A stretch of 64,000 nt of DNA from Yponomeuta sedellus (GCA_934045075.1 OW203738.1:5819487-5883486); one strand, 5' to 3'; shown: positions 7,870-17,486, counted from the stretch's first letter. Notes: a model not told the origin generated them from the sequence alone. Translations and numbers: made by a program.

Positions 7870-8354
7870 ATTCTGAACATATTTTTGTAGATTTACAAGG
7901 ATTTAGAGATTATAAAAATAATTTTATTATTAAAGAGTTTGCTCTCGCTACTAAAGAATTTACTATGGTCTACTTGGTAAAACCTCCTTATCCATTTTCT
8001 ACTTTATCAGATAGCGAAAAAAAGCAAGTTGTTTGGTTGGAAAAGAATAGAGGAATTTATTGGCGTGAAGGTTTTATTGACTACCGCGAATTTCATAGGT
8101 TAATTTATAGTTTATTGAGGAATAAGAAAATTTTTGTAAAAGGTTTAGAAAAAATCATGTGGGTAAATAAACTTTGTGGTGATTGTTGTGTTATTAATAT
8201 CGAGGAAAATCAATGTCCTAATATAAAATACCTGCATGATAAATATAGTGTATGCAATTTTACGTGTTTTTCTCACCACAAACAATGTGCGTTGAAAAAT
8301 GTACTATGTGTCAAGAAATGGTTTTATGAAAATAATGTTATAGAATTTATTTAG
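7866..8354 (+). CDS. Cys/His-rich protein of unknown function after the capsid gene
   Basis: A 162-residue protein that starts in an ATGA overlap with the capsid stop. The N-terminus has HIFVDLQGF followed by FIIKEFAL. A middle part reads KPPYPFSTLSDSEKKQVVWLEKNRG, then IFVKGLEKIMWV. The C-terminal third is rich in Cys and His (LCGDCC, QCPN, VCNFTCFSHHKQCALKNV). I recall similar proteins as unnamed frames beside capsid genes in arthropod Maverick-like loci. The VDLQGF start and spacing vaguely recall RNase H-fold (DEDD) nucleases, but the second acidic residue of a DxE motif is Gln here, so activity is doubtful. An AATAAA at 8396-8401 follows and probably ends the + strand transcripts. Confidence 0.72.
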   Translation: MNSEHIFVDLQGFRDYKNNFIIKEFALATKEFTMVYLVKPPYPFSTLSDSEKKQVVWLEKNRGIYWREGFIDYREFHRLIYSLLRNKKIFVKGLEKIMWVNKLCGDCCVINIEENQCPNIKYLHDKYSVCNFTCFSHHKQCALKNVLCVKKWFYENNVIEFI

Positions 8355-8395
8355 AATAAGCAAGTATTTATGTAACTTTTTTATTGAAAGTAAGA

Positions 8396-8436
8396 AATAA
8401 ATGTAAATGTATTTAAAAAAGAAAACATGTTTTATT
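8396..8436. terminator. Convergent polyadenylation signals
   Basis: AATAAA on the + strand (8396-8401) follows the last rightward gene. AATAAA on the - strand (8436-8431) follows the leftward gene that stops at 8463. The two transcription units therefore meet tail to tail within about 40 bp. Confidence 0.6.
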
Positions 8437-8462
8437 TAATTAATTTTTAATTTAAAACGAAA

Positions 8463-8831
8463 TTAATAACTATTGCACATATTTTTAGAAATGTTCTTAA
8501 CTACGTTTTCCACCATGTCCATTATTTCGTCTACAGGATCTATCACAACATATTGGGCACTTAACACCGCACTTTCACTGTTTGTGTCCTTACACTCATT
8601 TAAGTCGAATACTTCTATTTTTATCAACCGATTTCCTCTTCTTGCCGCCTTGCTAACCACATATGATGTAGACGTGGAGTCCTTTGCAACCCGTTTCCTT
8701 GAAGTCTTACTTTTCCGCTTCCCCACGTCTGATGGAGCCGGGTTTCGTATTTCTTCGACATCACTATCGAACCCACTCAAAATATTTTGCGCGTAGTAGT
8801 AAGGGTCAGTCGGATCAGTCTCGCCTAAAAT
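8463..8831 (-). CDS. Probable 3' terminal exon or second frame of the leftward gene
   Basis: An open frame of 122 codons with no usable ATG near its beginning, so it must be joined to upstream sequence. It opens right after TTTTTTTAG (8840-8832), a good splice acceptor. Two phase-compatible GT donors lie inside the upstream exon at 8896 (65-nt intron) and 8938 (107-nt intron). The product has an acidic start (GFDSDVEEIRN), a basic NLS-like tract (GKRKSKTSRKRVAKD) and a C-terminal helix rich in Met and Val. The acidic-then-basic layout resembles the N-terminus of the neighbouring gene. The function is unknown and the exact junction is unresolved. Confidence 0.5.
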   Translation of the reverse strand: MLGETDPTDPYYYAQNILSGFDSDVEEIRNPAPSDVGKRKSKTSRKRVAKDSTSTSYVVSKAARRGNRLIKIEVFDLNECKDTNSESAVLSAQYVVIDPVDEIMDMVENVVKNISKNMCNSY

Positions 8832-10419
8832 CTAAAAAAACTCGCCTCACTATTATCATACAGTGAATAAACTTGATTAATAAATTTCTGTAATACGTCC
8901 CAGTGCGGTGTGTCCGTATCAGTCTGCAATTTTATTACCATCAACGCTTTTTTCCACCTCTCTTGAACGTTGGTACTTGCAGCATCGGTAGTGTTGTAGA
9001 CCTTCAATTCTATATAGAATTCTCCTTCCGTCGTTGCTGTCCGACGAACGTGACCATTGGCGACCCGCGTCACTAGACTCGACCCCAGTTGGTGCTGCTC
9101 GGGAGTCGCTTTAGCGACCTTCTCTGCGTCTCGCAAAATCCCGAAAAGATCTCCCACCGTCTTTTTCTTTAAGGTGCTTGCAGACCTGTAAAAGTGAACA
9201 ATATATTTTAAAACATAAGTACCTTCATAAACTTATACCTATATTCCGATTGGGTAGGCTATCTATAGGAGATACACATACATTGAACGAGTATGAAGTG
9301 GATGATAGTTTAATATGAAGGGTACATATCTACTTTTGATCTATCCCATATATGTCATTCTTAATAAGCAAATATCCCAAGTGATTCTTAATAAGCATAT
9401 CTTACATGGAAAACAAAAATACTACGCGAAGCGGGTATCGAACCCACGACTAGTAAGATGCAAAGTAAACAGTCGACAGCATGTTAACCTTTACGAGTAC
9501 ATGCCTGCAATGTAATCAACGATTCAATGACTCAGCGGTGTGCTAGAGTCAAATGACGCGACAACGTAACAACGAATAATATAACGAGACTAATTCTATT
9601 CCAGTAAACTTTTCCCTGGATGTAAACATTTACCGTAACGATCAATGTTAAGCCGGGTCCGCTGCGCCATGTTACGCGTGTTACAAAAAATGTAACACGT
9701 TATTAAAACAAAAATGGGGAGTGGTATTAACACTTTACGTGTTACGTAACGTAACGTTATATAACAAGTACCTAACGTGTTATACCATGTCCCACTTTTA
9801 TTATATTTAAGTGTTACGTTTTTTGTAACACGCGTAACATGGTGCAGCGGCCCCGGCTTTAGGCTATAGAAAATAAGGTTTAAGGGTCAAACCTATGGTT
9901 TGAATTATTAAGACGAATAAACAACTTTTAGTTATGAAACAAACAAATAAACAGTTGTTATCTCTTTCAATGTTCCAAGATTTTCATCAACAGCTTGATT
10001 ACATCGAGGGAATCGTCATTTGAAACGATGTGTAAAGTGTACAATCATTTATAATAAACTATAGATGTATTGTATTCTTACCTAACTGTCTCCTCAACGT
10101 AGCTCGATGCTTTGCGTTTGGAGCTGGTTGGAGTCTTTTGCTTCTTACTCGACTGCACAGCAATAGGTACACCAGAGAATTCAAACTCGGAGTCAGACCT
10201 GAAATAATAATAACATAGTTTTATACCAGTCTTATACATTTAACCTAAACGATTTATACACCGTATTGTAATTACTATACTAGATAAATGTAGTGACTGG
10301 AACATATTTTTTAGACATAGTTCGGGACATAGTTTTCATATAGGGACTAATACGGTTTAGTCAGTGGAACACGTAAAAAAAAAAAAAATTAGGATGTAAA
10401 TAAATATACTTACTAACAT
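8825..10419 (-). CDS. Spliced leftward gene of unknown function, split start codon
   Basis: Three exons can be read. Exon 1 ends at 10418 before a GTTAGTAAGT donor and supplies the AT of the start codon. Exon 2 is 10082-10198, with TATTTCAG acceptor and GTAAGA donor. Exon 3 is 9185 to the stop at 8825, with TTTTACAG acceptor. The joined length is 480 nt, a whole 159 codons plus stop. The product starts acidic (SDSEFEFSG), has a basic NLS-like tract (SSKKQKTPTSSKRK), then a mixed helical domain with GDLFGILRDAEK, EFYIELKVYN and VQERWKKALMVI. I do not recognise the family. As the only leftward gene it may be a regulator or early protein. An initiator-like TTCAGT lies near 10483. Confidence 0.6.
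9186..10081 (-). other. Intron 2 of the leftward gene
   Basis: An 896-bp intron by the GTAAGA donor and TTTTACAG acceptor. It contains the MITE at 9651-9858. A tRNA-like remnant (GGGTATCGAACCCACGA) lies near 9431-9447, so it also holds SINE-derived sequence. Confidence 0.55.
9651..9858. mobile_element. Harbinger-like MITE (foldback, TTA target duplication)
   Basis: A 208-bp element with long inverted ends: AGCCGGG.CCGCTGC followed by CCATGTTACGCGTGTTAC on the left, and the reverse complement on the right. It is flanked by TTA at 9648-9650 and 9859-9861. TTA duplications are typical of PIF/Harbinger elements. It carries no coding capacity and inserted after the large element arrived. Confidence 0.85.
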
Positions 10420-10499
10420 TTTGATACCGATGGAGTGACTGGTAGCGAGGAAGTCGTAGATAATTACACCACACGGAGACTGTACTGAACAGCGTTATC

Positions 10500-12019
10500 A
10501 CGTTATCGGAAGTGATGAGAATTTTAGATAAATCAGGGTGTTATAGGTTTATATCCTAAATGTGTATGTTGTTTTTTTATTACAAGTACTGTAATGAAGT
10601 AAATGCGAAAATCGCCTTTATTTATAGGTGTATGAATATAGGTGATTGTTGATAAAAGTAATACATATTACTTTTTAGTATCGAACACCCAAAATTTTTG
10701 CTTTGCCTTCAAAAGTAGGTACTTAACCAAATCATCTTGACCGGTAGCAAGGTCAAGCCTATATGTTATTCTCATAATGTCAGCACTATTTAATAGCTCA
10801 AGTTAATGTGGCTGGTTGCCATTGCAACATAATGTGACCAATATATCGATTATTGTAGGTAAGATGTTTCGCAATCAGAAGCTTGCAACGGATCCAATAA
10901 CGTTAACGTAGCAAATTCGTAGGTTTCATACCTAGGTAGGAGTAAATAGTCCTAGATACACATGTTGCAATTTACTTTAGATTTTCTTGATCTTAATCAG
11001 ATAATGTTCGAATTGGGTGAATATTTCACTATAGCAGAAGAAAATAAACTGTTATTTCCAGTTACCAGAAATCGGATGATGAGCTAAATAGGAAATTATA
11101 ATTAATTCCTCTAGCTTATCCATAGAAAACATCGTATGATATCGATGAAATTACTATATAAATGTATTTCAGGATAAATAATACTTATCTAGGTATTCTT
11201 TATAAAGCATTTGGTAGACTCCACAATATTATGTGAAAGTCAAACATTAGGTATTAATGATACCTACAGCTAAATATTTTGATGCAACGAGTTTTTTCCG
11301 TGTGGATCTTAGACTAGAGTATAGCTAGTATAGTCAACCTTTGGTTATCTCTTATGTAGGTGATACATTAAAATATTATGACCCCTCTAAATTCTTTATT
11401 TATGGGTTATGTAAAATTTACTGTATTTATTTTACTGTATGTTACAGATAAATTTAGATAGAAAATGAACGAGAACTGATGTTAGAAAACTGTTGAAAAA
11501 ATATAAAACTATCTGCATAGGTTCAGTTACGTATAATGGGATGAGAATAATATCTTCAAGTTTCAATTAAAAAAAGACAAAATGCTGTCGGTCGTATTTA
11601 CAAAATCATGATTTCTTAAAATACTTTAACATCAAGTCTTAAAAAAATAATAACATGGAAAATGCTTTATTACCGGAATACCTTTAAGGAATGTTCAAAG
11701 GAACCAACTTTTATAAATAAAACTGTACTTTTTGACAACATATTTTTTCTTACACCGTGTATACTTCGTATCAAATTTATAACTCCTGCGTCAACAGCTA
11801 AAGGTTGACAATCCCTGCCAGTCACCTATCATATTCGCATTCGCGTTAACTAAAGTGACACGTTAGTAGGAAATAGATTTCCATTAATGAAAGTATACTT
11901 TTATGTGTCAGTGATATTATCATTAATTCACGATTTTACTTAAGTATACCCAAGGATTCAAGTAACTGTAGAAGTACATTTTTCCTACTGTGCAATGTTT
12001 TGTGTTTTCCGTAGTGAAC
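10500..12019. other. Gene-poor part of the virus-like element
   Basis: About 1.5 kb of A/T-rich sequence with stops in all frames. I see no trace of DNA polymerase B motifs or any other gene. It may hold upstream control sequence for the leftward gene or the decayed remains of lost genes. Confidence 0.5.
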
Positions 12020-12600
12020 GATAAACAGGAGACTTCAATCTGATCACTAACATTTTTGTGGGAAAAGTAAGGTATTCTTTGTGCCGACCATAAAATATGC
12101 CTAAAATACAAGTATTTCCTGGTTCTGCCAATCACCCAGTATTTGTGTCACATGAAAAGGATCACAAAATTTTGTTGTGTTGGAATCACCTTTTTTACAA
12201 TGGGAGACGTCAATCTGACCATAAAATACAGTTAAGACGAAAATGTTTTGTGTCACTGTTGCGCAAGAAGGTTCATCACATGAAGTCAATCTGATCACAA
12301 AGTAATTTGTGGTGCTGAATCTTTCTAACAGTGGGAGCCGTCAATCTGACCACAAAATATGATTAAGTTGAAATTGTACTTTTATGTTATTGTATGAAGG
12401 GCCATCACGGGAAGTCAATCTGATAACAAAATTTGTGGTGTTGTACCTTGTTCATGTGGGAGACGTCAATCTGACTACAAAACAAACTGGGTTGAAAAAG
12501 CAAAGTTTTGTGTCACTGTTATGAAAAGTAGACACCAGTGGTGTTAAACTCATTCAGTGGGAGAAGCCAATCTGGTCACAAAACTATGACTGGGTAAATA
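12020..12600. repeat. Degenerate ~128-bp tandem repeat near the right end
   Basis: The core GTCAATCTGACCACAAAA and variants recur at about 12035, 12210, 12286, 12341, 12415, 12466 and 12567. Alternate copies are 125-131 bp apart, so the unit is about 128 bp with two related halves (one preceded by GTGGGAGACG, the other by GAA). The array lies about 300 bp inside the right terminal repeat. A role in replication or end recognition is possible but only inferred from position. Confidence 0.75.
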
Positions 12601-12904
12601 CAAGTATCACTTGGAATATTTCATGTCATTGTCTTAATGAGGAAACCTAACCGATACCGCAAATAATGTGTGCTGTTTTATCTAGTATATTACGAAACTG
12701 CACAAAACATAGCTAGTGGGTAAATACAATTCAGTTGAGCTTGGGGATCCTTTATTTAATTCAACTCAGTGACTATGCGGACCTATCTCCACCAAGATGA
12801 TGGTGAGTTGCATTCACTCAAGCTTCCTAGTGTCATTCGTTTTCATTGATGGAATTTATCATAAACTGTGTAGGTTGCTCGTAAAATTATTGAAACTATA
12901 AATT
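12601..12904. other. Spacer between the tandem array and the right terminal repeat
   Basis: A/T-rich sequence with no gene and no further copy of the tandem core that I can see. Confidence 0.4.
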
Positions 12905-13041
12905 AGAATCACTCGATGTTATTGGGTATTCTGGAATAGCTGTAATGAGTTTGAGAGAGCGACAAGCCGCGCCAACCGGCGCGGTGCGTCGTGAGCTCAA
13001 ACGAATGGAAGCTGGTCCAGAATGCCCAATAACATCCTACT
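12905..13041 (-). repeat. Right terminal inverted repeat, hairpin-capable
   Basis: The reverse-complement partner of 1332-1468, with 130 of 137 bases matching. It ends CCTACT directly before the GCCATG duplication. It has the same internal palindrome with the CCGCGCC/GGCGCGG tip. Confidence 0.92.
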
Positions 13042-13047
13042 GCCATG
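13042..13047. repeat. Right target-site duplication GCCATG
   Basis: Identical to 1326-1331 and directly next to the terminal T of the element. Confidence 0.9.
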
Positions 13048-13769
13048 CATTACGCGTAACCATGTATCCACACGACACGTTAATAGCAGATAATCTGGAG
13101 TCCGACTGGACATAAACCACAGCCTCGTCATTACAGAGCAAAGGGGTAAATTACCCACGTTCCTATCGACTGCTTTACCTACTGAGCTTTCTGGGTCATT
13201 CCGCTTGAGTCTCAAATCAAATCAAAAATTTTATTTGAACGTAACGAATTTACAATCTGCCGAATGTCGAAGCGCAATGTAAGGCGCTGCATGTTCACGC
13301 CCATTTGTGCATTTATAGTCAGCCATATTTTGACTAAAACACAAATCTGTCAAAATAAATACTAAGAAAAACCGCATTGATGGATATTTGTGAACGCAAC
13401 CATAGCAACTCACCTACCCGCTTTTCCTACCCTTTGGTCTGTGACTCGGCATTACGTCGTCAACCATCGCGCCGGCGGTCAAGCTCGCGAACCAGTTTCT
13501 GTCCCGAGGCGATAGTACTGAAAATCAGCGTTTACTTGAAATCATCATCATCACCATATAAACCGCGATCGCACTACCACCCTCGCTTCATCGTGGATAC
13601 ACCACCCTGGAGACTTCGACCGTTCGCCGTACCCTAGAACCAGCGCACACACAGCAGTATCAGGTAGGTCAGTGACAGGCTTCTTTTCCCATCATATTTC
13701 CCCCACACGCATATAAATCTATTACTGCTATATTGCGGAGATATAGATGCTACTAAACACTGTCTTCCT
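13048..13769. other. Right flank, repeat-derived, no gene
   Basis: Contains a caaatcaaatcaaaa stretch near 13216, like a LINE or SINE tail read on the minus strand. The frames at 13231-13637 have no recognisable domain. Confidence 0.3.
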
Positions 13770-13920
13770 TCCGTAGTTGTAGTGAAGAAAAAGACAGTGG
13801 GAAAAAAAACCCGCTCTGAAGATCTTTTTAACTTTATTGCTCCCAAACATAATGTGAGACGAGATGTTATCGAAGACGATTCTATTCTATCTTTACAGTC
13901 GACGAAACTTTGCATATATT
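13770..13920 (+). other. Possible short exon, unidentified
   Basis: A CTTCCTTCCGTAG acceptor-like sequence precedes a frame rich in Lys, Asp and Glu (VVKKKTVGKKTRSEDLFNFI onward) that stays open to about 13915, where a 5S-SINE tail begins. Coding status is uncertain and no family is recognised. Confidence 0.2.
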
Positions 13921-13929
13921 TTGAACTTC

Positions 13930-14024
13930 AATATCAACACTTGCGTGTCCCCACTGCTGGGGCACGGGTCTCTTCCTGCATCGCAGGAAGATTAGGCCAT
14001 ACTCCACCAAGGGGGCCAATCTAA
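13930..14024 (-). repeat. 5S-derived SINE, 3' tail fragment
   Basis: Matches the 3' part of the family (gtccccactgctggggcacg, then the tail read toward the body). It is truncated at the body. Confidence 0.6.
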
Positions 14025-14074
14025 GTCAAATGCCATTTTCACAGACTTTAGTAAGTCTCAACCTTTACCACCGA

Positions 14075-14575
14075 CAACTTAAACTACATCTGGGGAGTGT
14101 TTGAAGGAATGATGTTTTTTTATAATTAAGACTTATAACAGTTACCCAGAAACCCGATTCTATGGTGTCATGTTGGACTATTCTATGATGCCTTTCCCTT
14201 TGCTACAGACTATTTAAACTGCCTGAGCAGTGTTTTAAGACTCCGTGTCTGTATAAATAATATTGTAAGACTTAATAGGAGTAACCCGCCAACTGGACTT
14301 TTCTATGGTATCATATTGTTAACTCTTTCCCTTTGCCACAGACTATTTAAACTGCCTCTGAGCAGTGTTTTAAGGTATGATGTTTTGCAATAAGATTGTT
14401 AGAATTAATAAGAGTAACCCGGAAATTGTACTATTCTATGGTGTAATTTTGTCATAGACTATTTAAACTGCCTCTGAACAGTGTTTTAAGGGTTTGTGCT
14501 TTTATGAATGAGACCGTAAGACTAAATAGGAGTAACCCGCAAGCTAGGCTATTCTATGGTGCTTAGATGATGAAT
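14075..14575. repeat. Tandem repeat of ~116-134 bp, about four copies
   Basis: The block GACTATTTAAACTGCCTCTG with AGCAGTGTTTTAAG recurs at about 14207, 14341 and 14457, with a weaker first copy near 14080. Each is followed by AGGAGTAACCCG and then CTATTCTATGGTGT. Copies differ by small indels. No coding capacity. Confidence 0.75.
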
Positions 14576-15360
14576 CGGGCATTTTAGAAGCACCGCCGAC
14601 TATGAATCAATGATGGTCCTCGGGCGGTTTGACGGTTGCAATTGAATGAATGTTGTGTAGTAGTTGATTCCTTTTTTATGCGACGCTATTCTGGAAAGAC
14701 AAGATGTTTATTTATGTACCCTATGAACGTCCCACTGCAGGGCGCCATCTCTCGGAAAGAGAGAGTATGTGCTTAATTGGCCATGCTACCTTTTTAAATA
14801 TGAACGGAAATCTCAAAACCGTTTCGAGAATTTTGCTTTCCGTACAATTTCTATATATCAGATATGTAAATAAGTCTATTTTTTTATGATTCTCAATAAA
14901 AAGCTTTGACTTTAAATGTCTTTTATATGACGTCAGCAAAGGTAGTTTGAGTATTAATCCTTTGCCTTTCAAAAAGAAAAAGGAAATGTCGACATGCGTA
15001 GAGGGAATCTACGTCGACATGTGACTATTTAATGTAGTCTGTGGATTATTTGTTTTTTATTGTTATTAGTCAATAACATTAAAAAACGTATTGTTTGTTA
15101 GACCACAGAATACACGGATAGCCGTCCATTGTTCTGTGAGGTCAACTGACTGACGTTAATGACATTTGTTTTTTTTTTAATTTACACAAAGACATTCTCT
15201 TCAAACATGCTTTGATGACGTGACACATCATATTTTTAAAATTTTAGAAAAATATTAAACAGAAGTAATTTATAAACTTCAAAACTAACAAAATTACTTT
15301 CTTTAAATGGTCCATATATTCGAAATTAATTATAAAAAACGTATATCTTAAATAAGTAAC
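14576..15360. other. No gene seen
   Basis: A/T-rich sequence. At 14985-15020 there is a short inverted repeat (TGTCGACATG... CTACGTCGACATG). Nothing else supported. Confidence 0.3.
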
Positions 15361-15595
15361 ATGGCCAATTGCCACGCGTGTCCATCACGGATTCACAACT
15401 TTAAGCACTGAGGTACTTCAAAACTTCAGATTCTCAGCTTTCCTCACGATACTTTCCTTCACGGTTAGCAAGTGGTATTGCTACTATAACTCCAGAAATG
15501 GACATAACTTAGGTCCTTGGTACATGCCGGGATTCGAACTCACCACCTCTTGAGAAGCCGATCTACCTTCTACCGCTGCTCTAGATGGTTCTAAT
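15361..15595 (-). repeat. Decayed tRNA-derived SINE (GGTGGTAGCGG type)
   Basis: Read on the minus strand it has a tRNA-like head with a B box (GAATCCCGGCATGTACCAAG) and the 'gcaataccacttgctaaccg' body seen in the 57690 and 20463 copies, with many substitutions. Confidence 0.55.
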
Positions 15596-15929
15596 ACATT
15601 TAAAAACCATCAGGTCCCTAATTGAACGACACACAATTCTTCTTTTATCGGGACAGTTCAAATTCATAGCCGATTTAACCATAGATTAAAAAGTAGAAAG
15701 AATCGGCTACCCCAATGTACAGTGAATTGTTAAATAAATTAAAAATAGGATTCTGGCGGTTTTGAAATGTATGAAAAGCGAGCCTGACGGATCAGAAATT
15801 TGAAAATCAAAATCAATCATTGCTTGATATTATCTAATCCTGTGGGACAAAATCTTTTTCGTTACAATAACCTTTTTCAGGCCAAACTCTTTCTATCTTT
15901 GTATCTTTACATGTTTTAATATATGCGAC

Positions 15930-16135
15930 CTCTGTGGCGTAGCGGTAGCGCGTCTGCCCGCCATGCAAGAGGTTCCGGGTTCGAATCCCGGCTGGGAACA
16001 AAAAAAAAAACCCCAGGTCTTGGACGTTTACATGTTTGTGATGTCGTTGTTTCTGGTTCCCACGACACAGGGTATCCTAGTGTGGGGCCAGAAGCAATGT
16101 ATGTGCCTGTATGTAAATGTTATGTTATGTGCTCT
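15930..16135 (+). repeat. tRNA-derived SINE (CTGTGGCGTAGCGG head)
   Basis: A tRNA-like head with A box (GTGGCGTAGCGGTAGCGC) and B box (GGGTTCGAATCCCGG), then an A-rich linker and a body with 'gtttctggttcccacgacac'. Minus-strand copies lie at 24903-25063 and 49746-49936. The missing acceptor stem pairing and shared body show it is not a tRNA gene. Confidence 0.75.
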
Positions 16136-16317
16136 GGTGTACAAGAATAGTAGATTGCTTAGCGAGGGTAGAAAGAATCAATTCCCGCGGTAGGTAGGTA
16201 TTTAGACTATATATTCCGAGTAGGAATTGATTCTTTTGCCCGTTTTAGACACTCTTCTTTTCATTTCGAATATGAGGAAAATAAAACTCATTCTTAATAT
16301 TCAATTCTAGGCATAAA

Positions 16318-16342
16318 AGTAAAGTAAAGTAAAGTAAAGATT
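16318..16342. repeat. (TAAAG)n microsatellite
   Basis: About five units of AAAGT next to A/T-rich sequence. Confidence 0.8.
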
Positions 16343-16852
16343 TATTCAATTACCAATATAAGGATACATTTTTGAAATAACTTAACATCATAAAGACTTA
16401 CAGATAATAGTAGGTAATTGAATAGGGACCTAACTCAGCTATGAGTCAACAAGTTAACCGTCGCTGATTTTCAGTTAGGACCTGTTTGTTTATAAACACT
16501 TAATTTTTATGTTGTGCCGTAATATAACATAGCTTAAAAGTAGAAAAAATAACAAAGAGTGTGTGCTTAAACAAATAAATAATATAAAGTTTCACTTAAG
16601 TAAGTTATACTGCAAAACTGTTTACAAAAAAAAAAAGATTATTGCCTATTTTTTTATTCCGTCACAGTTACTATAATAGGTGGGTTACGGCCCTTAGGTG
16701 GGAAGTAATTTCTATGAGTATTTCCATCCCCACGGAGGGAAGCAGCATTCCCCGCCCGTAATCATAATCACAATCATAGATCCATAATCAGATCAAAACA
16801 ACATTACTTTCCAATTATAAGAAATGAAAAGAATATTCTTTATACTTTTTTT
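16343..16852. other. No gene seen
   Basis: A/T-rich sequence without a supported feature. Confidence 0.3.
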
Positions 16853-17030
16853 TTTAATGCACTAACCCGTGTACGTAATACAGATAATAGTGTAAAGAGG
16901 TTCGAAATTTCACTGATGCCGGTGAGTCGCCCATTGGCGCAATTGGAAGAGCGCTGGCACGGATAGCCAGAGGTTGCGGGTTCGAATCCCGGCATTGGTG
17001 AAATTTTTAGCCTCTAAAAAGGTTTTTAAG
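16853..17030 (+). repeat. tRNA-headed SINE of the foldback type
   Basis: Starts with the inverted end TTTTTTAATGCACTAACCCGTG, then carries a tRNA-like block with an A box (TTGGCGCAATTGGAAGAGCG) and B box (GGGTTCGAATCCCGGC), and ends TAGCCTCTAAAAAGG. The anticodon-arm equivalent has C where tRNAs have U33. Confidence 0.65.
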
Positions 17031-17059
17031 AATATTCTTATCTTATCTTTCTCAGAAAT

Positions 17060-17130
17060 AAAAAAAAACGTCTGGGAATAGTAAGAAAATACTTTTTCTT
17101 ACTATTTCCAGACGTTTTTTTTTTTTATGA
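17060..17130. repeat. Hairpin with A/T-run ends
   Basis: ACGTCTGGGAATAGTAAGAA pairs with TTCTTACTATTTCCAGACGT around a short loop, with A and T runs outside. One mismatch. It may be a small foldback element. Confidence 0.6.
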
Positions 17131-17485
17131 AATCAGGATATCTTTTATTACACTACTCAGAATTCAACAACATTATTTTATGACAAATGTATACATAGTT
17201 ATTTAAATTGTCTTATTACGATAATTTATTATGTGAACTTAACTTTTGTATACAACAAAATTAAAACAATAACATGAATAACGTTACTAAAAAACTAACT
17301 GATCTAACTAATCAGGACTTATTCTTATGTGAAAAGCTGGAGTCAACAAACTTCACAAACGTCGAGGTAAAATAACAATAAATTACTACGCAATTAAGGG
17401 GCTTCATCGCGTAAAATATTCTAATAAACTTCGCAAACTTTCACTTTTATATTATTAGTAGGATACATTTTTTTAAAAACCTATT
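17131..17485. other. No gene seen
   Basis: A/T-rich. The stretch 17360-17470 (gtcgaggtaaaataacaata and following) recurs near 24033, so it belongs to an unnamed repeat. Confidence 0.35.
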
Positions 17486-17486
17486 T

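Larger units (their letters stand above)
1332..13041 (+). mobile_element. Maverick/Polinton-class virus-like element (11.7 kb), no PolB seen
   Basis: The limits are set by 137-bp inverted repeats and a matching 6-bp target duplication. Inside are a packaging ATPase, a chromodomain integrase, an adenovirus-type protease, penton-like and double-jelly-roll capsid proteins and a VP1-like phospholipase A2 protein, all on the + strand, plus a spliced gene on the - strand. This is the morphogenesis and integration set of Polintons/adintoviruses. No protein-primed DNA polymerase B or other replication enzyme is visible, and the element is shorter than the usual 15-20 kb. One gene (the major capsid protein) carries a one-base frameshift; the others are open. 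The intact frames and 95% identical ends suggest fairly recent insertion. The copy is probably non-autonomous, or depends on a polymerase supplied from elsewhere. Confidence 0.9.

Noticed and set aside
8463..9157. Read as two independent unspliced genes
   Set aside because: The frame at 8463-8831 has no ATG near its opening, and the ATG-less first codons of 8825-9185 continue upstream to a splice acceptor.
10376..10416. Alternative first intron of the leftward gene using the GTAAGT three bases further on
   Set aside because: Joining ATGTTA to exon 2 gives an immediate stop in the one frame and TAG in the other. The GTTAGT donor gives a clean open frame.
12020..12600. CRISPR-like array
   Set aside because: Units are diverged, spacers are themselves repeated, and the setting is an insect genome.
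1332..13041. Densovirus insertion
   Set aside because: The phospholipase motif alone recalls parvoviruses, but no NS1 helicase or parvovirus capsid is present, and the integrase, ATPase, protease and double-jelly-roll capsid point to the Polinton class.
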